Below, in pieces: positions 12,831-24,290 of a DNA stretch of 64,000 nt. The translations under genes were made by a program, and so were the position numbers. The notes below the pieces were generated by a model, which did not search any database, was not told where the DNA came from, and saw only the letters and a program-made list of their open reading frames with translations. Source of the DNA: Cornus controversa. Lineage: Eukaryota; Streptophyta; Magnoliopsida; Cornales; Cornaceae. The number at the start of each line of letters is the position of its first letter. Within the stretch, counting starts at the first letter, position 1. The stretch is from positions 1,922,001 through 1,986,000 of the forward strand of contig CM048850.1 in NCBI GenBank assembly GCA_026545225.1, written 5' to 3'.

Positions 12831-12985
12831 TTTCAGCCTGCTGAAAGTCCACTTTCAGCCAGCTGAAAGTGCACTTTCAGCCTGCTGAAAGTTCACTTTC
12901 AGGCGACTGAAAGTGCCAGTTTTGAGAATGCAAGCCCTCTGGAAGTTTCAGGCGACTCAAACTAAATTTTCAGGCGACTGAAAGT
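12831..12985. repeat. Near-palindrome array (CTTTCAG...CTGAAAG type) in D2
   Basis: Five to six units of the form ACTTTCAG-4 bases-CTGAAAGT, some with a GGCGACTGAAAG variant. It occupies the same place, before the LTR end, as the TCGAT-type arrays of D1 and D3, but has a different core. Confidence 0.85.
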
Positions 12986-13228
12986 CCTGTAACCCTTAAA
13001 AATGTGTTTTTTTTGTGATTTTTCATGATCTAAGAGTAGAAATTGAATGTCGTGGATGCATAAATCGATGTGTGGCCCATTGGAATGGATAGTGATGAGT
13101 ATACGCATGGATAATTACTTGCGTATGATTAGCTTCCGCGGTAATCGAGAAATAGGAGGAGGTTCATTGGGATTTAAATGAACAAGTTCACCTCCAATTT
13201 TCTGGGAGTCGGGAATTGGGGTGTGACA

Positions 13229-13335
13229 GGATGGTATCATAGCATGGTACTTTATAGAGGGTAAAAAGGGTCCATCGGGACTAATGGACGGGTTAACCTC
13301 CGGTTTCCCGGAGTCGGGGGAAACCGGGGCGTTAC
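13229..13335 (+). other. Terminal tail of D2 with primer-site-like sequence and second LTR terminus
   Basis: An LTR-like end GGGGTGTGACA at 13218-13228 is followed by TGGTATCATAGC (13232-13243), one base off the tRNA-Met primer site TGGTATCAGAGC, then about 90 bp closing with a second terminus GGGGCGTTACA. The target duplication lies outside the second terminus, so the tail moved with the element. Confidence 0.75.
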
Positions 13336-14534
13336 AGAATGCATGTTGTTACACTACATGCCACGTTAACAACTCCACATTCATTCAACACAAGTATGGG
13401 TAAGTATATACATAGCATGTTACTTTCATGCTTCATTCATGCTCATCAATGCTAAATAAATGTCTACCATGCCTCTCATCACCTTAAACCACATATAGCA
13501 CATACATGTGCAAAACATGCATATTATATCACATATGCCTACAATCCCAAACTTAGTATACTTTACTCATGCTCTACGCAGTGCATACACTTGCTACACA
13601 TCACTAGCATACATTTTACATTGGCACCTCAACACATAACCACATACATATTCATCATTTCACATAATTTCACACGTACACATATTTAGGTATTCATGCT
13701 CTCAACTTCACACATTTACATATACTAGTTCCTCATGCTTTACACAACACAGGCCACATCAATTTTACATGGAAGAGACTTAAGAGAAGAAGAAAATAGT
13801 AAATCCCACCCCTCTCACCACTCTTATATATGCAAAACACACCCTACACTTCACCTCTTCACCCGAAACCCTAAAATTGACAAATAGAAGAGAAGAAGAA
13901 CCCCTACCTCAAAAATAAAGGCTGTCCAAGCACTTCCCAAGATTTCCAGCAATGTCTATCTTGTCGAAACTCGCATTTGTTCTATTCAAACCGAAGCCCT
14001 AGCCGTCCCCTACACACTTTCCTTCTTCGGCGAATCACGAATCCAAGCCGAATACACCCGAAATGTAGAGAGAAGGTGGAGGGATGAAGTGGGAGAGATT
14101 TAGAGAGAGAGAAAGCCGTGAGGAATGGATGAGATATCTCAGCCCTAGATATTTATAATATTTGGGATGCCAAATGACCAAAACGCCCCCGAGTCACTTA
14201 ACATACCTTCCCGAGCTCCGTTTTCAATTTCAAAAACTCCTACGGTCTCAAAATCACTTCCTTACCTCTCTAAACATTTCATCTAAGCCAAACTCAAAAA
14301 TAATTATTTTTCCAAAATTTTTTGAATTTCTGGGCCCACCCGGACCGCATCCCGAGCCCTGTTTGACTAAAAAGTCAAACTTCTCCAAATTTATGAAAAC
14401 TTTCAAAAATCTCATAACATATTTTCAAACATGTTTCCCACTCTCAAAATATCCAATACATCATTCGAAACTCATTTATAGCGAAAATGATGAAATTTTT
14501 TGAAAATTGGTCAAATTTGGTTCCTGTCTCTATA

Positions 14535-15346
14535 ACCTCCCTACCTTTAAAGAATTTCGTCCACAAAATTAGCATCATACTCTGAATCTCAAGAGTGTTG
14601 TCACTAAACCTTAAGTGACCTACCCTATCTTCCTTTTATCACAGGAAATAATCATAACTCGCCGATATCCAACACGTGGCCTCCCCTCCGTAACGAACAA
14701 GGTTCTTAGTTATCACATCACATCACACCACTTCACGCCAAATTTCATAAAATATCAAACTACTAGCACATCTCGAACGATGTCCAGACATCTCCAAAAC
14801 TGTAGTGCCATCATCATACTGTAACTAACACAGCTATAAATTATCTCCCAAACTAAGTTTAGGAAGATCAAAACTATAATCAATTTACTTTCTAACCTAC
14901 ACACTTTCCAATAAGTGAAAGTATATGCATATGCATCCCTTTCTAGTAATTCACCCTTTTTGAATCACAATTCTCAAAGTTATTACATCAGACAATATCA
15001 TGTTCACAATCCAAACTTACACCTTTCATACGTGATCTGAGGCCAATGTTTGTTAAGGATTGATAACTCAATCCTGGGCTGGTTCGATTACCTTTATCCA
15101 AAACTCATGAAAGTTTCACTCTCAAAGCCCCATAATGAATCCTTATATCCTTTTAATTTCATCGGTACCACAAGGTACGGTTCACAAGTAACAAAAATAT
15201 GTGAAAACCCTTATCGTTCACGCATCACATATTTTCCTCAATTAACAACTAATAAAGACAAACCAATAATATTATCACTATCGTTCTCTCATAACATAAC
15301 CCAGTCATGTCCCAAAACTAATCAAATCACATATGACAATCGAAAT
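14535..15346 (-). mobile_element. Remaining internal sequence of element E (3' end)
   Basis: About 0.8 kb between the E 3' LTR and copia-like LTR I. On the minus strand it closes with a GTGGACGAAATTCTTTAAAG stretch and the polypurine tract, the layout found at the end of Tekay/Del-type pol. No open frame worth reporting. It is broken. Confidence 0.5.
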
Positions 15347-16432
15347 TGTTGACCCTAAGATTTCAACCCAAGGTTATTTGGGTGATTTTGATGATAATAA
15401 CCTATTGTAGTGTAGATTTAATAAGTTTACTTGAGTGTGCAGTTTATAAAGTATTATATTATCTCAAGTATCTTAAAGGATTGGACTTCAAAAGGTAGAA
15501 GAAGATATATGCAGCCATATGATCATGGAACTTAAAGATCAATAATCAAGATAAATAGCAAAGTTGAAGTGAATCCAAGCCACATGATGAAGGAACTCAA
15601 AAACTTAAAGATTTGAAGATCAAAAGACTTGGGTAGGCTAGTCTTGGGTGAGTGCTAGATTTAATGTAAAGTTATTTATGAAGTAACTTCTTTTGAAAGC
15701 TCATCTATTGACCTAGTGGACTTTAGGACCAATGCATATCATTCATATCATATCATGGTTCCTTGGACACTTAGAATTAGGCCATAAACTTCACTTATAA
15801 CATCATGAGGCCATTGCTATGATTGAGTTAGTTCAAGTCATCATAAGCTTGAGAAGAACTTAACTAGTAAGCCATAGCTAGGACCATGTCTTTCAATCAT
15901 ATCATTTATGGTTCTTAGATACATTGACTTAGGCTTTGAACTCAAATGAATCACTATATAAAGTCGTGTCATGCACAATTACTGTTTGGGGTTCTTAGTG
16001 TAGAAATTTGGCTAAGTGTTGGATTCTAGGGGTAAAAACGTAAATATAAATTTTTTAATGAATTTTGACATAAAAGTCCTGGTAATTGTACCCCATGATT
16101 TATTATGATCACATGAATTTTCTCAGCCCCAAATGACTTATTTTGGTCATTCATATTGCACGTTAAATTGTTATGTCAAAGTTGTGAAAATACATTTTGT
16201 ACTAAAACTGAAAAATCAAATTTTGATTCACTTAAAATTTGATTTTGAAACTATTTTTATTGAATCCAAATGGGGGGTACTTTGCTTAATTACATTGAAT
16301 AACTTAAAGTAACTAGAAATATAAAGGTTTATGAGAAATTTACTTTAAGTTATTCAATGTAATTAAATGTGTAGTGTATTAATGCACTGTGCAGGAGAAA
16401 CTAGCTGAATTTGAGAACAGATTTTGACCTGG

Positions 16433-16640
16433 GGACTTTCGGTCGACTGATGAACCCATCAGTCGACTGATAGAGGCCTTTCGGTCAATTGAAGGAATCC
16501 ATCAGTCGACTGATAGAAGAAGGTATTCATTCCAGTAGGGTGTACAAAGTAGGGGAGGTTTCAGTCGACCGAATAACAGCTTCAGTCGACCGAAACAGCA
16601 TTTTCAGTCGACCGATGAATTCATCAGTCGACCGAAACCT
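16433..16640. repeat. Near-palindrome array (CAGTCGACTG / CAGTCGACCG type) in LTR I
   Basis: Seven to eight units, among them the perfect palindrome ATCAGTCGACTGAT and forms such as TTCAGTCGACCGAA, separated by short spacers. Confidence 0.85.
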
Positions 16641-17610
16641 GGAGATTCCAACTCCAACGGCTAGTTTTCTGCACTTAATGTTTCCCAACCACTTCCAAAT
16701 GGCCATAATTCATTCTTGCACTATAAATACACCTTGTATATGCATTATGCATGTGAGAGAGACTACCATAATACTTCATGATCATATATTATTGGTAGAT
16801 GCTACCTTAGAGCTAAAATCTTCATATCATCCATCCATTGGTAGCCACCACTATTGAACCAAACACTTACATATCATTCATAGTGGTAACATCCTAGTGA
16901 AGAGCTTTCAATTGAGTATTTCATTGGTAACTCTAGGTGTGTGAGCTATAATTTGTGTATCTATCCATTGAGGGATATTCTCCATTAAGCTTTCATTTGT
17001 GTATTTATCCATAGAGGGATATTCTCCATTGTACTTACACTCTTATTCATCATTTGAGAGGAAGACCAAGTGATGCACTTGGCAAAGAAGCCCAAGTTGT
17101 CACGCCCCAAAATTTAGACCGTCGGGACTCCCCCGGACCGACCAGAATCCCAGGTCGTGAACCCGTTAACTCAACCCCGTGAACAACCTTAACCACATTC
17201 ATGCGATAGTATCAAGCTCTGATACCATTCTGTCACGACCCAAAATTTGAACCGCCGAGAGTCCCCCGGACAGATCCAAATCCCGAGTGTGAACTCGTTC
17301 ACCCAATGTGTCCCAAAGGTCAACAACACAAATCATACATAATCAGCGGAAGAATTTCTTACACATCAAAACCATTGATTTGAAGGGTCATTCTCAATAT
17401 GGAATCCCACGTGCATAACACACTCACCCGTTCACTCATTCCAAGTCAACTCAACTCAATTTTAGGACCCAACACGTTGTGTATTTGGAATCCAAACCTG
17501 AAACTTATCCCATTGGTTAGAGGATCCAAAAATACTTGATTTAAAAAAAAGAATCACTTGATTCGGATTTGAAATAATCAAGTTACGCCTATTTCAAGTT
17601 TTGAAAATCT

Positions 17611-17772
17611 GCATAAGTCGACTTATAGAAGGAAATAAGTCGACTTATTCAACCTGGAAGTGAATCAGTCGACTTATTGAATGAATAGTCAACTTATTTG
17701 TTGCTCTACAAAGCTCTAAAACACACTGTCCAAATCAGTCGACTTATAGAAGGGAGTAAGTCGACTAATACA
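17611..17772. repeat. Near-palindrome array (AAGTCGACTT type) in LTR H
   Basis: About six units, including the perfect palindrome AATAAGTCGACTTATT and the half-changed AATCAGTCGACTTAT. The GTCGAC centre is shared with the array of the surrounding copia-like LTR I, yet the arms differ. Confidence 0.85.
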
Positions 17773-19793
17773 ACCTGAAAATCCCATTTTTCACCATTTT
17801 TGACCAAAATTCACCCCAACACTTATGTCTAAACCTTTCCAACACATAAAACTCATTCAACAACACCCAACTCATCTAGAAACACTATACCATCATATCC
17901 ATTCATCAAATAATACATTAAAATCACAACGACTACACAATCCACAATTCATTCCCATTAACCAACCTTATCTTTATACATACAAGGTTCAAATGGAAAA
18001 CATAAGTTACATATATGATAATGTAGCTATAACATGTATATAACCCCAAAACATTTATTGGGTCCAAAATATACATCCCAAATCTAAGTGGCTTCCAAGT
18101 TTATAGTCATTACAAGGATTTCATGCATGATATACAAAAATGTTAAAAATCCAACCATGACTACAGCTACATAGATAATGTGCCACAAACCGGCACAAAT
18201 AGCCAAATATATAATGTCTCAAAATACATCAAAATGTAACAAGAGTTCCACTTGGACACTTAAATTCCATTTGTCATCGGTGCCTTATCTGTAAAAGAGT
18301 TTAGAGTAAAGGGGTGAGCACCACTACGGCTCAGTAGGAACGTCTAAAACACAATTCCGTAAAATTCGTGAATACCACGTAAACATACATTTGCATTTAA
18401 CATATTGAATAATTATACACATAACACAACCATATCATAAGCAAAGTAAAAATGCAACATGATATGCACAACTCCCCCATCCTTTCCACACATCCATTAA
18501 TCTCCAATTCCACCTATAGAGGGTTACCTTTACCGGAATACCTCTTGAGGGTTACCTTTACCGAAATACCTTACTACACATCAATCCATGAGGGTACCTT
18601 GTAGAGATCGTGACCAATTTTGGCCGGTTTTGCATTTTTCGCATTATAATTGCCATAAATGCATTTTGAGTGGTGTTTAACATGTTTTGAGTGTAGGAAA
18701 TATGTTTGGGAAGTGTTTTTAAGGTTTTGGGAAGTTTTCGGGAGAATTGAAGAAGTTTGACTTTTTGGTCAAACCGGGGCCCGGGATGTGACTTAAGTGG
18801 GCCCGGGAATCCGGAAAATTCTTAGAAATATTTATTTTTGAGAATGGCTGAGATGAAATGTTTAGAGAGTAGAGGAAGTGATTTCGAGACCGTAGGAGTT
18901 TTCGGAATCGAAAAAGGAGTCCGGGAAGGTACGTTAAGTGGCCCGGGGGTATTTTGGTCTTTTTGCAAATCCTAGATATTTTAAATATCAGTGGCAGAGA
19001 TATTCAGCCATATCTCACGCCTCTTTCTCTCTCTAAAGCTCTCCATCTTCAAAGCTCTCCTTTCTCTCTACATTTCGGACCCGTTCGGCTTAGATTCAAG
19101 ACTCGCCGAAGGAGGGAGATACGTAGGGGACGGCTAGGGCTTCCCTTCGAACCGAATAAAGTGGTGATTCGGCAAGGTAGACTCCACTGGAAAATTGGTG
19201 AAGTGCTTGGAAGGCCTTCATTTTTGAGGTAGGGGTTCTTCTTCTCTTCTAATTATCGATTCTAGGGTTTCGGGTGAAGAAGAGAGGTGTAGGTTGTGTT
19301 TCACATGCTTTAGGATGGTGAGAGGTGTAGAAAGTTGTGTTTTCTTCTTGTCTAGAGTCCTATCTTTTCACAATTGGGTATATTGTGTTGGTGGTAGCAT
19401 GTGGGTTTGAAGTATATGAGTGTAAGAAATTGATACATAGGCATTATGTGCTCAATTTGGCGTATATGTGGAAAAATGTGTACCAAGTGTCATATATGTG
19501 ATTATACGTGGGAATGTGGTTGTTGAATGCATGTTTAGTTCTATGTGCTAAAATTATGCATTGAATGTAGCATGAGTAAAATATGCTAATTTTGAAGTGG
19601 TATGCATATGAGATGATATATGCATGTGTAATACATATATGTGCTATATGTGGTGTGTGGTGATGGAAAATATGCTTATTACTTCTTTTTAGTATCAATG
19701 AGCATGAGTTGAGCATGAAAGTAAAATATCATGTGTTTATGCATTCATATTGCATATGTGGGAAGTTGTGGGAAAAATGACGCAAAAGAGGTA

Positions 19794-20117
19794 CAGGGGG
19801 CTTCGGAGTAGTCCAACCGTGTTGTGAAATGTGGTAAAATTATCCACTATGTATGGCCCTCGGAGTGGACCCGCCATACTAAGGCTTAATGCCTAGGATC
19901 GGAGTATGTCCAATACTAATGACCTTTCGGAGTTGTCCCGGTCATAGGATGATTATCGGAGAATGTCCATGAGTCGTGAGCCTCGGAGTTGCCCCCTCAC
20001 TCTATGGCAATCCCATATATTGCTATGGTAGAATGACCCTTCGGAGTTGTCCCGGTCATTGGATGTTATCGGAGTTATCCAAGGTTACATGATCCTCGGA
20101 GCGGACCAATCATGTAG
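19794..20117 (+). repeat. Row of hairpins with CTCGGAG-type loop in D3
   Basis: Stems TATGGC/GCCATA, ATGACC/GGTCAT, GTGAG/CTCAC, AATGACC/GGTCATT and CATGAT/ATCATG enclose CCTCGGAG-like loops, in the same order as in D1 and D2. Confidence 0.75.
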
Positions 20118-20963
20118 GGTATCGGATGAGGACCGAGAGAGAGAGCATTTACTCACTTTAATGCTTTTATGTTTGAACATGTTATACATGATTCGTGATA
20201 TGTGCAATTCTCTTAAATTGCTATTGTTGATGTGTTTGTGAGATTGTGGACGTGGCATGTAGTGTATTCATATGCATTCCATGTAGGTCGTGTCGGGTCG
20301 GCACTTAGAAGGGTTGGGGAACCTTTACTGAGCCGCAGTGGTGCTCACCCCTTTATTCTAAATATTTTACAGATAAAGCGCCGATGACGGATGGGACGTG
20401 AGTGTCTAAGTGGAACACTAGTGGTGGCTTTGCTATCTTTTGAGTTTTGGAGCATTTTTGTGACTATCCATGCCGGCTTGTGGCATGTGACTTATGTTTT
20501 GAGTTGTGGTTGGACTTTGGACATATGTACTTTTGATGTATGTATTGGATTATAAACTTGTTGGGTGTGAAAAGACAACGGTTTAATATATGTAGCGCCC
20601 ATGGTGGCATTTTATTCATTTTGATGATGTTTTCATTTTGAATGGGTTGTGTGCGTGAAAGAAATGATTCATTTTGGTGTATGAATTCAATTATGAAAGT
20701 GATTTGAGTGTGAGATTGGTGTTTTGGAAATGAATTTGGAAATCAAGGTTGGTTTATACACTTGAGTCTTGGGTGTATTGTGAACCTAGGGAAATTTCTA
20801 TGATTATGCAAGATTTGAGATTCAAATGTATAGGTTGATGTGCGAGCATGAATTTATATCAATGGTAGATGATTTATATGAAATATGAATGATCTAAGGT
20901 GGTTTGGTTGAGATTTGGATTTAATTTGATCTTGTATAGGTGTTTGGGAATTTCCGGGCAGTG

Positions 20964-21188
20964 CATTTCGATTAATCGAGATGCCCATCTCGATTGATCG
21001 AAATGGTTGCGAGATTTTATGTATTTTCAGGCCTTATTTCGATCAATCGAAGTCCCAGTTTCGATTAATCGAAATAATGCAGGTCCAAGATACCGAGAGG
21101 GTGTCTGCTTCGATTGATGGGGTCAAAATCTCGATTAATCGAGATGCATTTCGATTGATCGAAATGCCAATTTCGATTGATCGAGATT
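20964..21188. repeat. Near-palindrome array (TCGAT-NN-ATCGA type) in D3
   Basis: Units such as TTTCGATTAATCGAGAT, TCTCGATTGATCGAAAT and TTTCGATCAATCGAAGT. Same position in the LTR as the D1 array. Confidence 0.85.
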
Positions 21189-22988
21189 ACTATTCACAGC
21201 TTTTTCCAAAACTTCATTTTGACGTAATTTCTTCGTTCTAGATCGGAATTGAGCGTGGTTTTTTTTGAACTTGAGTATTTTTGGATTATCTATCCAATGG
21301 TGTAAGCCTCAGTTCCATATTCCAAACACAGAAAGTTTTGAGGCTCGAAAGTGAGTGATTCTTAAAAGTGTGGGCGTGTAAATGTTCACTAAGGTGTGTG
21401 ATTTGATGTAGGGCCCATGGGGGTTGGTTAAGATGGATTTGTGTGCATTCATATGAAAGAATTAGGTTAAGCTTCCACAGGGAATAAGGGTAATGAGGGT
21501 CCATTGGGACTAATGGACGGGTTAACCTCCGGTTTTCCGGGAGTCGGGAAAACGGGGCGTTACATACCTTGACCGAAATACCTCACGAGGGTTACCTTTA
21601 CTGGAATACCTCATCGTTTTACCGAATGGATTCCACCGTTCACATTACGCTCGCCTCCCTCACCATGCCAATGAAGATGAACCCCACAATTTTTTCCAAT
21701 GTGCATTCATCAACTACAACCAATGAGGCATTTAACGATCATATTTGTACAAGTTCTCATTTAAGCACCATAGGTGTTTACAATGAACATACTTCACAAC
21801 CCCACATCTCACATAACCATGTATCCTTCACATTTCACCAATTTCACAAATTTGACAATTAAATCATACCTTGCAATAAAACATGTCTCTAAAGCAATTT
21901 ATCAAACACACAAGAGTCACCTTCACAATTAGATATGAACCCACCAAATAAATTCACAAAACAATTCCAACATGATTATAAATTCCCCTAAGGCATTTAT
22001 AAACTTACAATTATATCAACCAATAGAAAAATCACATTTAAATGGTAAGAATAGCATGCTTGAACATTGAAGAACATGTAATTACCCCACATAACCAATT
22101 AGTTGTCATAGACAACCAATATACTCGTAAAAACCCCAGATTTTATGGGTTAGGCATCCCTACCTCAAATTAGAAGAGCTTCCAATTGAATTTTCCCAAA
22201 TCTCACCCAAAAATCAACCTTCTCCAAAATTGATTTTGGAACGATCGATCTCAAGCCCTCAACGCGTAGATCGTTTCTTCCTTCTTCGACGAACTCAAAT
22301 TCTCACTCAAGACCCCTTAATATCCATAAAGAAAGGAAGAAGATGAAGATGCTATGTATATATATGTATAGATGCTTACACGGCTGGGAGAAGAGAGTGA
22401 GAATGGCTAACTTCTCATGGCTATTTATAGCCTAAATGACCTACTCATAATTATAAGTATGCCATCACCTTTTCACTAAACCTTCCCGGGCTCATTTTTG
22501 GAGTTTCGTAACTCTGATTGATATGAAATCAATTTCGTTATGCGTCAAATATTTTATTTAAGCTACCCTCCAAATTTGAGGTCATTCTGATACTTTCAAA
22601 TTTTTTGGGCCCGCGCCCATAGGTTGATCAGACCCGAAAAAGGTAACTTTTGCCAAATGCTCTGAAAAATTCTCCAAACCTTAAATAAGTTATCTAAACA
22701 TGCATCTTACATTTAAACACATATACAATCATTTAATGTCTTAATATGATAATTAAATGAAATTTTCAAGAAAATCGGTTAAAAAAAAATCACGGTTCTT
22801 ACACAAGTCATGAGCTTGGCAAAGAAGTCTTGGTGAGGTTTCCATTGAGTAAGGAAGCCCAAGTCATGGGCTTGGAAAAGAAGTCTTGGTGAGGATGTCA
22901 TTGAGTAAGGAAGCCCAAGTAATTCACTTGGCAATTGTACGGTTTGCTTTCCACCATTAAGAAAGGCTCTATAGTGGAAATCTCAACA

Positions 22989-23774
22989 CAAGCCACATCA
23001 ATTTTACATGGAAGAGACTTAAGAGAAGAAGAAAATAGTAAATCCCACCCCTCTCACCACTCTTATATATGCAAAACACACCCTATACTTCACCTCTTCA
23101 CCCGAAACCCTAGAATCGACAAATAAAAGAGAAGAAGAAGCTCTACCTCAAAAATAAAGGCTGTCCAACCACTTCCCAAGATTTTCAACAATGTCTACCT
23201 TACTAAAACTTACATTTGTTCAGTTCAAACCGAAGCCCTAGCCATCCCCTACACACTTTCCTTCTTCAACGAATCACAAATCTAAGCCGAATGCACCCGA
23301 AATGTAGAGAGAAGGTGGAGGGATGAAGTGGCAGAGATTTAGAGAGACAGAAAGTTGTGACGAATGGATGAGAAATCTCAGCCCTAGATATTTATAATAT
23401 CTGGGACGCCAAATGACCAAAACACCCCTGAGTCACTTAACGTACCTTCCCGGGCTCCGTTTTCGATTTCGAAAACTCTTACTGTCTCAAAATAACTTCT
23501 TTACCTCTCTAAATATTTTGTCTAAGCCAAACTCAAAAATAATTATTTTTTCAAAATTTTTTAGATTTCTAGGCCCACCCGGACTGTATCCCGGGCCCCG
23601 TTTGATCAAAAAGTCAAACTTCTCTAAATTTTTTGAAAATTTCCAAAAACCTTATAACATATTTTCAAACATGGTTCCCACCCTTGAAACATCTAAAACA
23701 TCATTTGAAACGCATTTATAGCAAAAATGATGAAAATTTTTGAAAATCGGTCAAATTTGGTTCCGGTCTCTACA
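22989..23774 (-). mobile_element. Remaining part of the E 5' LTR
   Basis: Matches 13755-14534 in the same orientation (shared stretch around 'ccacatcaattttacatgga' and onward). Only about 790 bp are left; the primer-site side of this LTR is not present. Its minus-strand start TGTAGAGACCGGAACC sits at 23774. Confidence 0.75.
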
Positions 23775-24290
23775 GAAGAAGCGTGATGAAGAAGAGGCGA
23801 CAAAGAGTCCAAGTGCTAAATTTCTTATAAGCCTAGATGAAATTGAATATTTTTAATGCATTCAGCATCCTCCAGATGAGAGTGATTGTTTCTTCATGGA
23901 TGTCTTTGATGATTGTGTGGAAGAGGTCACTCTATTTGCTCTATTTCAAGATCCTTTGGAGGAGTACATGTCTTTCTTCGAATATGAGTCCTTCAATGTT
24001 GAGAAGTCCATTGAGGAGGTGAATTCAATGCTTGATGTAGTGGCCATGCAAAATACATCACCTTTGAGGATTTCAATTGAACCACTTCTCCCTCTTTTTA
24101 GCACTCCTTTGGTGTCGTCATTAAAGTCTCCTGCACGATTAGAATTGAAACATCTTCTTTCAAAGCTGAGATATGTGTTTTTAGAAGACAATGAGACCCT
24201 TCTGATTAATTTAAGTTCGACAAAAGAAAGTGAGGATCATATAAAGGGCGCAATGTTAAATGTCCTCGAGCAATGTGGCATCGGGTGAAC
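23775..24290 (+). pseudogene. gag-pol remnant of element G, continued
   Basis: Starts with a GAAGAAG-rich stretch equivalent to 28750-28790 in B, then a protease-to-RT linker-like segment (peptides EEVNSMLDV and LELKHLLSKL at 24010-24170, compare SEVNSLLD and [12 protein letters not shown] in C). It is broken and much shorter than a complete pol. It would have encoded part of the Athila-type polyprotein. Confidence 0.7.

Larger units (their letters stand above)
10255..13335 (+). mobile_element. Solo LTR D2, chromovirus-like, 3081 bp
   Basis: Starts TGTAGAGACCG and ends GGGGCGTTACA, with a perfect GAATG target duplication (10250-10254 and 13336-13340) inside the E 3' LTR. The first two thirds are colinear with D1 and D3. 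The last third differs: it has its own palindrome array and a 107-bp terminal tail. No coding sequence. A TATTTTAAATAT stretch at 10628-10640 sits where a TATA box would be expected. Confidence 0.92.
8774..14534 (-). mobile_element. 3' LTR of element E (interrupted by D2)
   Basis: Without D2 and its duplicated target this is about 2.7 kb. On the minus strand its start at 14534 directly follows a purine-rich tract (AAAGGTAGGGAGGT, complement of 14535-14550), as expected for the polypurine tract at a 3' LTR. It ends, on the minus strand, with a 105-bp tail (8774-8878) that holds a primer-site-like sequence and a second LTR terminus. Confidence 0.7.
18600..21564 (+). mobile_element. Solo LTR D3, chromovirus-like, 2965 bp
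   Basis: Starts TGTAGAGATCG and ends GGGGCGTTACA, with a perfect TACCT duplication (18595-18599 and 21565-21569) inside LTR H. Colinear with D1 over its whole length, including the hairpin row and the palindrome array. No coding sequence. Confidence 0.93.
17098..22803 (-). mobile_element. Solo LTR H, chromovirus-like, minus strand, about 2.7 kb without D3
   Basis: Ends are TGTCACGCCCC (17098) and GGTTCTTACA (22803), with a perfect CAAGT duplication (17093-17097 and 22804-22808) inside LTR I. On the minus strand it starts TGTAAGAACCGTGA, like the other chromovirus-like LTRs. It ends with a 133-bp tail (17098-17230) containing the exact complement of TGGTATCAGAGC (17217-17228 region) between two similar LTR termini. 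Repeats with 'gagggttacctttaccg' near 18520-18600 and 21575-21600 resemble the hairpin rows of the D LTRs. D3 interrupts it. Confidence 0.88.
15347..22988 (+). mobile_element. Copia-like LTR I (SIRE-type), about 1.9 kb without its insertion
   Basis: Begins TGTTGACCCTAAGATTTC with a following TTGATGATAATAACC, as in SIRE/Maximus-type copia LTRs, and ends near CTCAACA. Plus orientation; only LTR-like sequence is present. The flanks GAAAT and CAAGC do not form a target duplication, so the insertion or a later deletion removed part of E. LTR H interrupts it at 17098-22803. Short direct repeats with 'ggaagcccaagt' near 22845-22925 mark its right part. Confidence 0.6.
8774..23774 (-). mobile_element. 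Element E, chromovirus-like LTR retrotransposon, minus strand, rearranged
   Basis: Bounded by TGTCATGCCCC at 8774 and CTCTACA at 23774, with flanks GGAGA (8769-8773) and GAAGA (23775-23779), a 4-of-5 target duplication within G gag. Two LTR starts are seen on the minus strand: at 14534 and at 23774, sharing the stretch around 'ggaaccaaatttgacc' and colinear text for nearly 800 bp. Internal sequence is reduced to 14535-15346. Nested in it are D2 and the I/H/D3 stack. It is broken; no coding frame of useful length remains. Confidence 0.75.

Noticed and set aside
20981-21241. Short frames with repeated SIDRN or RLIE peptides (also at 16489-16857 and 55149-55396)
   Set aside because: These are translations of the palindrome arrays, not genes.
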